NCBI GenBank assembly: GCA_044866075.1
Contig: JBIOTQ010000022.1
Location: 1 to 38,817, forward strand
Length of the DNA stretch: 38,817 nucleotides
Source of the DNA: JBASRP01 sp044866075
GTDB taxonomy: Bacteria > Actinomycetota > AC-67
Direction of reading: 5' to 3'
The notes under the pieces were generated by a model. It was not told the origin of the DNA. It searched no databases and saw only the letters and a list, made by a program, of their open reading frames with translations. The translations under genes and the position numbers were made by a program. Shown here in pieces: positions 32,465 to 38,817 of this stretch. Each line of letters starts with the position of its first letter. The first letter of the stretch is position 1.

Positions 32465-32931
32465 ACCCGCTCGAGGACTAGCTCGACCGCGTGCGCGGCG
32501 TCCCGCGCGCGAAGGATCGGATCGAGAGTCACGCCGCTGCGGCGCATCTCCCACGTATCGATCCCGATCACCGGCCGTCCGAGCTTGAGCGCGAGGGCGA
32601 TCTCCGACAACGTCCCGAACTCGCCGCCGACGGCGATCATCGCGTCGGCCGCGCGCGCCACGAGCGCGTTCCGCACCTCGCCCATCCCGGTCGCGATCGC
32701 GACACCGACCCACGCGTTCGCGTCGGCGCGGTCGTCGCCCGGCAGGACGCCGACCGTCGTGCCGCCGGCCTTCGCCGCCCCGCGGCTGGCGGCCGCCATG
32801 ACGCCGCCGAGTCCACCGGTCAGAACGATCGCCCCGCGTTCGGCGAGCAGCCGTCCCACCTCCTCGGCGACGGCTTCGACGTCGGTCTCGACGAGCCCGC
32901 CGCCGACCACGGCCACGATCGGAGTGCTCAT
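32461..32931 (-). CDS. LOG-like Rossmann protein (TIGR00725 family)
   Basis: A 156-residue protein of the LOG/DprA-like fold: VAVVGGGLVETD start, VLTGGLGGVMAAASRGAA, EVRNALVARAADAMIAVGG and GGEFGTLSEIALAL, which corresponds to the PGGxGTxxE motif of cytokinin-activating LOG phosphoribohydrolases. Members of this short branch are of unproven activity. ATG 32931 overlaps the helicase stop (ATGA), so it is translated with it. Confidence 0.82.
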   Translation of the reverse strand: MSTPIVAVVGGGLVETDVEAVAEEVGRLLAERGAIVLTGGLGGVMAAASRGAAKAGGTTVGVLPGDDRADANAWVGVAIATGMGEVRNALVARAADAMIAVGGEFGTLSEIALALKLGRPVIGIDTWEMRRSGVTLDPILRARDAAHAVELVLERV

Positions 32932-35222
32932 CGCACGACGCGCAGCGCGCGTTCCCGGAGGATCGTCCCGAGGAGCCGCACGGCGCCCAGCTTGTCGAGG
33001 GGCTCGTTGCCGTTGCCGCACTTCGGCGACTGAACGCACGACGGGCAGCCGCGTTCGCAGCGACAGGTCCGGATCGCTTCGAGCGTCGCGCGGAGGTGCT
33101 CGGCGCCGGCCTCGAAGCCGCGTTCGGCGATACCGGCGCCGCCGGGATAGCCGTCGTAGATGAAGACGGTGCACAGGCCGGTGTCCTGGTGCTGCGCCGT
33201 CGAGACACCCCCGATGTCCCAGCGATCGCACATCGCGAACAGCGGCAGCAGTCCGATCCCGGCGTGTTCCGCCGCGTGTGCGGTCCCGGGGACGTCCGCC
33301 TCGTCCACACCGGCGTCGGCGAGGACCGCGTCGGGCACCGTGTACCAGACCGACCTGGTCTCGAGGGTCTGCTGCGGCATGTCCAGCGGAACGACGTCGA
33401 TGATCTCGCCGGTGTACACGCGCTTGCGGACGTACGAGACGACTTGGTTCGTCACCTCAACGCTGCCGAAGAACAGGTCGACGGCGCCGGCGCGGCCCTT
33501 CCGCTCCACCTCGAGGACGCGGATGTCCGTGATGTCGCGCGCTTGCGTGTACGAGTCCTCGTCGCTGGGGCCGACCAACGCGACGCGCGCATCGAGATCG
33601 AGGGCGCTCACGAGGAACTGCTGGCCCTGATGCAAGTAGAGGGCACCTTCGTGGACCGAGTACGGGGCTCGCGATTCGTCGACGGTTCCCAGCAGCGCAC
33701 CGGTCGCCGCGTCGACGATCGACACCACGCCGCCGGATGAGCGCACGTCGACGTGCTGGACGGGCGACCCCCGGCCCGCCCAGAACCGCTTCCCGCCGCG
33801 CGAGCGCAGCAGTCCCGCGACGTCCATCCGCACGAACGCGTCGGGAAAAGTGGGGCCGAAGAAGCGCCCGTCTTCGTCCGCCAACGGGATCTCGTAGGCC
33901 GCGCACCCCAGGTGCGGATCGAGGATGTTCGGGTTCGCGTGATCGACGAGGGCGGCCTCGTGCGGCCGCCCGAAGATCTCGTCGGGATGCGTGATGAGGT
34001 ACTGATCGAGCGGATCGTCGCCGGCCACGAGCACGGCGAGCGACGATTGCCGCGCGCGTCCCGCCCGTCCGGCCTGCTGCCACGTGCTGGCGACGGTGCC
34101 CGGATACCCGGCGAGGACGCAGGCGTCGAGTCCCCCGATGTCGATGCCGAGCTCGAGTGCGTTGGTCGCCGCGATGCCCAGCAGGTGTCCGTCGGCCAGC
34201 GCGCGCTCGAGCGCGCGGCGTTCCTCGGGGAGGTAGCCGGCGCGGTAGGCGGCGACGCGGTCGGCCATCTCGGGGTGGTCGCGTTCGAGGTGGTCGCGCG
34301 CGAAGGAGGCGATCAGCTCCGCGCCCTTGCGCGACTTCGCGAACGCGATCGTTCGCACCCCCTCGCCGACCAGCGCAGCGAGCAGCTCGGCCGCCTCCGC
34401 GTTGGCGCTGCGCCGCGCACCCGACGGTTCATCGATCACCGGCGGGTTCCACAGGGCGAAGTGTTTGCCCCCGCGCGGCGAGGCGTCGTTCGCGACGGCG
34501 TCGAAGTCGAGTCCCGTGAGCCGTGAGGCAAGCTCCGTGGGGTTCCCGATCGTGGCCGACGCGGCGACGAACAGCGGCTCGGCTCCGTAGCGCGCCGCGA
34601 TGCGCCGCAGACGTCGCAGCACGTTGCCGACGTGCGACCCGAAGATCCCCCGCAGCGCGTGCATCTCGTCGACGGCGACGAGCGCGAGATGCTTGAAGAA
34701 CACCGCCCAGCGGTCGTGGGACGGCAGGATGCCGTAGTGCAGCATGTCGGGATTGGTGATCACCAGATTCGCGTTCCTCCGGACCCACTGCCGTTCCGCG
34801 GACGGCGTGTCGCCGTCGTACACGGCGGCGCGCACGGCCGGGAGCGCGAACGATCGCATCGCGCGCAGCTGATCCTGCGCGAGCGCCTTCGTCGGGAAGA
34901 GATACAACGCGGTCGCGTGCGGATCGGCGAGCACCCGTTCCATCGTCGCCAGCTGGTAGACGAGGCTCTTCCCACTGGCGGTTCCCGTCGCGACCGCGAC
35001 GTTGCGTCCCGTCCTCGCCGTCGCGAGCGCCTCGGCCTGGTGCCGCCACAAGCGTTCGACCCCGAGCTTCTTCAAGCGCACGGAGAGCTCGGGCAACAGA
35101 GGAAACCCGTCCGGCGCGTCGGGCGCGTGCGCGGGCAAGCGTTCGAGGTGGGCGAGTTTGTCCTGGCCGTCCTCGGTCGCGCGGAGCCGTTCGAGGATGG
35201 GAAGAAGGTCCATCGCGGGCAT
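32928..35222 (-). CDS. DEAD/DEAH-box helicase with C-terminal DUF1998 (Rv3649/MrfA type)
   Basis: A 764-residue SF2 helicase. RecA domain 1: RHQAEAL, Walker A ATGTASGKS (79-86 or so), VDEMH as the DEAH-like box, and SAT in VAASATIGNP. RecA domain 2: TNALELGIDIGGLDACV and QQAGRAGR. The C-terminal domain has DGYPGGAGIAERGFE and a four-Cys cluster, CRCERGCPSCVQSPKCG, typical of DUF1998. Relatives include Bacillus MrfA (YprA), a DNA-repair helicase, and M. tuberculosis Rv3649 beside the Tad genes. ATG 35222 is preferred over 35213 because GGAG stands five bases before it. Confidence 0.93.
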   Translation of the reverse strand: MPAMDLLPILERLRATEDGQDKLAHLERLPAHAPDAPDGFPLLPELSVRLKKLGVERLWRHQAEALATARTGRNVAVATGTASGKSLVYQLATMERVLADPHATALYLFPTKALAQDQLRAMRSFALPAVRAAVYDGDTPSAERQWVRRNANLVITNPDMLHYGILPSHDRWAVFFKHLALVAVDEMHALRGIFGSHVGNVLRRLRRIAARYGAEPLFVAASATIGNPTELASRLTGLDFDAVANDASPRGGKHFALWNPPVIDEPSGARRSANAEAAELLAALVGEGVRTIAFAKSRKGAELIASFARDHLERDHPEMADRVAAYRAGYLPEERRALERALADGHLLGIAATNALELGIDIGGLDACVLAGYPGTVASTWQQAGRAGRARQSSLAVLVAGDDPLDQYLITHPDEIFGRPHEAALVDHANPNILDPHLGCAAYEIPLADEDGRFFGPTFPDAFVRMDVAGLLRSRGGKRFWAGRGSPVQHVDVRSSGGVVSIVDAATGALLGTVDESRAPYSVHEGALYLHQGQQFLVSALDLDARVALVGPSDEDSYTQARDITDIRVLEVERKGRAGAVDLFFGSVEVTNQVVSYVRKRVYTGEIIDVVPLDMPQQTLETRSVWYTVPDAVLADAGVDEADVPGTAHAAEHAGIGLLPLFAMCDRWDIGGVSTAQHQDTGLCTVFIYDGYPGGAGIAERGFEAGAEHLRATLEAIRTCRCERGCPSCVQSPKCGNGNEPLDKLGAVRLLGTILRERALRVVR

Positions 35223-35255
35223 CGTATCTCCGCCGAAAGACGCCGATCGCTCTGG

Positions 35256-35261
35256 TAGGGT
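35256..35261 (+). promoter_or_regulatory. -10 box for CaCA-type exchanger gene
   Basis: TAGGGT in GGTAGGGT, seven bases before the GTG at 35269; nearly the same sequence as at 9758-9775. The gene is probably leaderless. Confidence 0.6.
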
Positions 35262-35268
35262 CCCGCGC

Positions 35269-36564
35269 GTGGCGGAGGGCCCCGTCATCGACCGGCATGC
35301 CGTTCGCGGTGAATGGAAGTACATCGCGTTCGCCGCTGCGGCGTGCGCGCCCGCCGCGTTGCTCCGGGCCGGCGTTTTCTCGATCCCGACCGAGATCGAG
35401 ACGCTGCTCTACGGGCTCGCGATCCTCGGTGCGGCCTTCTTGCTCTCCTGGGGCGCCGAGGTCGCCCAGCTCGACATCTCTCAGGCGCTGGCGATCGCGT
35501 TCCTCGCCTTCATCGCCGTGCTCCCGGAGTACGCCGTCGACCTCGTTTTCGCTTGGAAAGCGGGGACGCAGGACCGTCTCGCCGAAGCCGGCACGCAGCT
35601 ACTGAACTGCGGGGGAACGGCGGCCGATCCCACGCACTGCCGTGATCTGGCGATCGCGAACATGACCGGCGCCAACCGGCTCCTCATCGGGGTCGGCTGG
35701 GCGGTGGTCGTCCTGGTCTGGTGGCGGAAGTCCGGCGAGAAGGAGGTCCATCTGGGCTCGCGCCGTCGCACGGAGCTCGGTTTCCTCTTGCTGGCAACGC
35801 TGTGGGCGTTCTCGATCCCTATCCGCGGCAACGTGAGCCTCATCGACTTAGTCGTCCTCGGCTCGATCTTCGTGGCGTACGTCTGGCACGCCGCACTGGA
35901 GGAGGCCGAGGAGCCCGAGCTCGTGGGTCCGCCTCTCGCGCTGGCCGCTTTACCGCAAAGACGGCGCCGCATCGCGACCCTGGTCATGTTCCTATTCGCG
36001 GCGGGCATGATCCTGATATCGGCCGAGCCGTTCGCACACGGCCTGGTGGAGACGGGCGAGAAGTTCGGAATCGACAAGTTCCTACTCGTGCAGTGGCTCG
36101 CGCCGCTCGCGTCCGAGGCGCCCGAGATGATCATCGCGATCCTGTTCGTGCTGAGATCGAAGCCGGGCGCCGGTCTCGGAACGCTGGTCTCGTCCAAGGT
36201 GAACCAGTGGTCGCTGCTGATCGCGACGATCCCGCTCGTGTACGCGATCGCGCACCAAGGACTGAGCCCGATGACCCTCGATTCCCGTCAGGTCGAGGAG
36301 GTGTTCCTGACCGCGGCCCAGTCCGTGTTCGCGATCGCCGTTTTGGCGAGCCTCTCGATCTCACGCGGCGAGGCGTTGCTTCTGCTCGTCACGTTCCTGG
36401 CGCAGTTCGGCTTCGAGTCGACGACCGTGCGCTACGGGTTCTCGGCGTTCTACATCGTGGCCGGGCTGACGATCGCCGCGCGCCAAAAGGAGAGTCGCGA
36501 CGGTCTCGTTTCGGCGATCCGCGCGGCGTTGACCCCACCGTGGCGCGGCGGTCGCGCGAGCTAG
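35269..36564 (+). CDS. CaCA-superfamily sodium/calcium exchanger-like protein
   Basis: A 431-residue membrane protein with about ten hydrophobic segments in two halves. AVLPEYAVDLVFAWKAG (about residues 84-100) and ASEAPEMIIAILFVL (about 284-298) are the two alpha-repeats, each with the Glu expected at the ion site. GANRLLIGVGW and SSKVNQWSLLIATIPLV follow them, as in the family. Ion specificity is not deducible. GTG 35269 fits the -10 box. The gene is convergent with the sensor kinase and shares a CTAG stop. Confidence 0.85.
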   Translation: MAEGPVIDRHAVRGEWKYIAFAAAACAPAALLRAGVFSIPTEIETLLYGLAILGAAFLLSWGAEVAQLDISQALAIAFLAFIAVLPEYAVDLVFAWKAGTQDRLAEAGTQLLNCGGTAADPTHCRDLAIANMTGANRLLIGVGWAVVVLVWWRKSGEKEVHLGSRRRTELGFLLLATLWAFSIPIRGNVSLIDLVVLGSIFVAYVWHAALEEAEEPELVGPPLALAALPQRRRRIATLVMFLFAAGMILISAEPFAHGLVETGEKFGIDKFLLVQWLAPLASEAPEMIIAILFVLRSKPGAGLGTLVSSKVNQWSLLIATIPLVYAIAHQGLSPMTLDSRQVEEVFLTAAQSVFAIAVLASLSISRGEALLLLVTFLAQFGFESTTVRYGFSAFYIVAGLTIAARQKESRDGLVSAIRAALTPPWRGGRAS

Positions 36565-36572
36565 GACGCGAC
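36551..36572. terminator. Hairpin around a shared CTAG stop
   Basis: GTCGCG (36551-36556) and CGCGAC (36567-36572) pair around a ten-base loop that contains CTAG, the stop of both convergent genes. A short stem, so tentative. Confidence 0.4.
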
Positions 36573-38817
36573 GGGAACGAGCTCTTCCGTGCGGTGGAGC
36601 TCGAGCACGAACGTCGCTCCCTCGCCCGGCGTGCTGCGGACGGTGATGTCGCCGCCGATCGCGCGGGCGAGCTGGCGCGCGATGTAGAGGCCGAGCCCCG
36701 TTCCGCCCTGGCTCCGTGTCATATGATCGCCGAGCCGCTTGAAGCGTTCGAAGATGCGCTCGGCTTCCTGCGCCGGGATCCCCGGGCCGCGATCCCTGAC
36801 CGCCACCTCGATCGACTCGCCGCTGCCGGACACGGTCACGTCGATCGGCTGGTCGGCCGGCGCGTACTTGATCGCGTTCGAGACCAGGTTCGACACGATC
36901 TGCTCGAGCCACACCTCGTCGCCGCGCGTCCGGTACGCCCCCGGTATGACGGTGAGGCGGATGTCGCGACGGTTCTGCTCGGCGTGGTAGTCGCCGACCA
37001 CCTTCTCGGCGATCGCCTGGACGTCGACGATCGCTTCGCGGCGCTCCGCCAAGCCACGCTCGATCCGCGAGACCTCGAGCAGGTTCGTGATCAGCCGCTC
37101 GAGACGGTCGGCGTGGCGGAGGATCGTGCGGACGCCCTCCTCGCGCTGCGTCTCGTCGAGCGCGGAGCCGAGCTGCAACAGTGTTACGGCCCAGCCCTTG
37201 ATCGGCGTCAGGGGAGTACGCAGCTCGTGCGACACCGTCGCGACGAAGTCGTCCTTCAACCTCTCGAGCTCGCGCGCCTCGGTCACGTCGCGCGCAACGA
37301 CGATGAGCATCGTCGGCCGGTCGTCGGCGTCGCGCACGCGCGTGTACGAGCACGACACCCAGCGCGGCGCGCCGGAATAGCTGCGGATCTCGAGGTCCGC
37401 GGGGAGGGGGCCGTCGTGTTCGGCCCACGACTCGAGGCACACGCCCTGGCCGTTGGCGTCGCGCACGTCGAGGACGCTGAAGAGATGGGAGCCGACCATC
37501 TGAGCCGGCGCGTACCCCGTGATCCGTTCGAGGGCCGGGTTCCAGGTCTTGATCGTGCCGCCCGGTGCCAGGGTCAGGATGCCGTCCGAGGTGCTCCCGA
37601 CGATGTCGGCCAGCTTTTGCCGTTCCTCCAAGATGGTCTCGAGGAGCGCGGACTTGATCATCGCCCGCGTGGCTTCACCGGCGAGAGCCTCGAGCACTAC
37701 CGCCTCGCCCTCATCGAACCCTTCCATGCCACCCCGGTTGTAGGTGCAGAGCACCCCGACCACGTGATCGCCGTCGATCAGTGGGGCCGCGAGACAATCC
37801 CTGAAGCCGGACCGGTTAAGGGCCGCGGCGAGCGTGGGATCTCCCGTCGCGCCGGTCACCCGGGTCGTCTTGGCGCGCTCGATAATCAACGACCCAAGTG
37901 AGGACCGGTCGAGGATCGCGGGCTCCATTGGGAGGATCGGGCTCGTTCCGTCGGAGGCGCGGTGGACGTATCGCGTGTTGCTCTCAAGGAGAATGAGCTC
38001 CGCAACCTCGCACGAGAAGGTTCGGCGGATCTCTTCGAGGAAGGCTGGGATCGCGTCTCGCGGGTCGACGGGGTCTGCGAGGATCCGCGAGGCCGTGTGC
38101 ATCCCCGCCAGTCGCTCCTGATCGACGACCACGGCAGCGTAGCCGCGTGACGCCCAGTGCAACATGGCGAGTGGGACGACGAAGAGAGCAAGCGCAGCGG
38201 AACTCCACTGGTACGCGGCCGCGAAGAGCAATCCGAGCGTAATCGAGACGACGTAACCGATCGCCCACGCGTGGCGCAGTCCGGCGAAGTTACGCCACAC
38301 TGCCCGTAGCCGCTCACCCTGTGCCAGATGGATCACGTACGTGAAAGACGCGATGTTGAAAGCGACGACCGTGGTGATAGCGGCAACCAACGCGGTCGCA
38401 TTCCGGGGGGACAGCGCCTCGCCGTTGGCCGCGGCTTCGAAGACGATGCTTCCGAGGCCCGCGGCGACCGCCCATTGCGCGACATTGAAGGCCGTCTTTA
38501 CAGGAGTGTTCTTGCGGACGACGGCGATGATCAACTGCGCAGCAGCGACAACGATCATGAGGACCGGCGTTGGTAGCACGACGATCGTCGGCGCGAGAGC
38601 TGCTTCGACCAGCGTCAGTCCGTCGGTGTGTCCCGCGTATCTGAATCGGACGATCAGGTACTCGGCCGCCACGAGGAGGGCGAGGAACGCCGACGCAGCC
38701 GGCCATTGGCCGCCAAGCGATTCTCCCGCTCGCGAACCGGCGGATCCCACGAGGAACGCGAGGGCGAGGAGCGTCACTGTGAAGGCGTTGACTCTCGTCG
38801 GGACGGCGCGCGGTGAT
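36561..38817 (-). CDS. Membrane sensor histidine kinase with GAF and PAS domains, 5' end probably outside window
   Basis: The frame is open to the right edge; a GTG at 38777 would give 738 residues, but it would cut into the first membrane helix (RVNAFTVTLLALAFLVG), so the true start is probably beyond the window. Order of domains: about six hydrophobic segments (MASE-like, with KTAFNVAQWAVAAGLG), a GAF domain (about 215-370), a PAS domain (about 385-500: ILTLAPGGTIKTWNPALERI), HisKA with H517 in SHELRTPL, then HATPase with NLVSNAIKYAP, DRGPGI and GGTGLGLYI. No response regulator is beside it in the window. Confidence 0.9.
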   Translation of the reverse strand, partial: SPRAVPTRVNAFTVTLLALAFLVGSAGSRAGESLGGQWPAASAFLALLVAAEYLIVRFRYAGHTDGLTLVEAALAPTIVVLPTPVLMIVVAAAQLIIAVVRKNTPVKTAFNVAQWAVAAGLGSIVFEAAANGEALSPRNATALVAAITTVVAFNIASFTYVIHLAQGERLRAVWRNFAGLRHAWAIGYVVSITLGLLFAAAYQWSSAALALFVVPLAMLHWASRGYAAVVVDQERLAGMHTASRILADPVDPRDAIPAFLEEIRRTFSCEVAELILLESNTRYVHRASDGTSPILPMEPAILDRSSLGSLIIERAKTTRVTGATGDPTLAAALNRSGFRDCLAAPLIDGDHVVGVLCTYNRGGMEGFDEGEAVVLEALAGEATRAMIKSALLETILEERQKLADIVGSTSDGILTLAPGGTIKTWNPALERITGYAPAQMVGSHLFSVLDVRDANGQGVCLESWAEHDGPLPADLEIRSYSGAPRWVSCSYTRVRDADDRPTMLIVVARDVTEARELERLKDDFVATVSHELRTPLTPIKGWAVTLLQLGSALDETQREEGVRTILRHADRLERLITNLLEVSRIERGLAERREAIVDVQAIAEKVVGDYHAEQNRRDIRLTVIPGAYRTRGDEVWLEQIVSNLVSNAIKYAPADQPIDVTVSGSGESIEVAVRDRGPGIPAQEAERIFERFKRLGDHMTRSQGGTGLGLYIARQLARAIGGDITVRSTPGEGATFVLELHRTEELVPVAS

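Overview
The window is a dense, high-G+C stretch, about two thirds G+C by eye, with mostly overlapping genes and frequent GTG and TTG starts. Gene content points to an actinomycetote: a class E sortase with LAxTG-anchored surface proteins, a Tad-type pilus locus ordered like Mycobacterium tuberculosis Rv3654c-Rv3660c, a HAD-IB hydrolase and a DUF1998-type helicase of the actinobacterial 'secretion/helicase neighbourhood', and -10 boxes about 7 nt upstream of starts (leaderless mRNAs). No rRNA, tRNA, transposase, integrase or CRISPR was seen. The genus cannot be named; an uncultured, deep-branching lineage would fit (inference).

Layout. 1-3.0 kb: end of a glucose/sorbosone dehydrogenase-type propeller gene, then two tandem LAxTG surface-protein genes with near-identical 60-bp terminator modules. 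3.2-4.6 kb: HAD-IB hydrolase and a membrane protein, translationally coupled. 4.8-9.7 kb: tadZ-tadA-tadB-tadC-flp-tadE-tadE-like, a minimal pilus/secretion machine. 9.8-11.2 kb: a PNPOx-like flavoprotein and the class E sortase that probably anchors the LAxTG proteins. 11.2-24.1 kb (minus strand): a ten-gene operon encoding an orphan 750-aa secreted protein, a lipoprotein, a lipoprotein solute-binding protein (SBP), a membrane-anchored PQQ-like beta-propeller, a sortase fold without its catalytic residues, a small membrane protein, a Tat-exported SBP, LivH, a LivM-LivG fusion and LivF. 24.3-30.8 kb (plus strand, divergent): two more SBPs, LivH, another LivM-LivG fusion and LivF. 31.0-38.8 kb: an Fn3 surface protein, a small Cys-rich protein, a LOG-like protein, the DEAD/DEAH helicase, a CaCA-type exchanger and a sensor histidine kinase running off the right edge.

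How they may work together. The pair of divergent Liv-type operons around 24.2 kb is the most unusual part. Two complete hydrophobic amino acid/amide-type (HAAT) importers with four binding proteins are coupled, by overlapping stops and starts, to an extracytoplasmic propeller, a dead sortase and two exported proteins of unknown function. One reading is a cell-envelope complex that binds or oxidises a substrate outside the membrane and passes it to the transporters; the substrate cannot be read from the sequence. This island lies between the Tad/HAD genes and the helicase that are usually close neighbours in other Actinobacteria, so it may have been inserted there.

No gene-free stretch exceeds 300 bases. 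The longest are 24086-24342 (divergent promoter region), 2010-2248 (leader of the first LAxTG gene plus terminator of the second) and 3005-3205 (leader of the second LAxTG gene).
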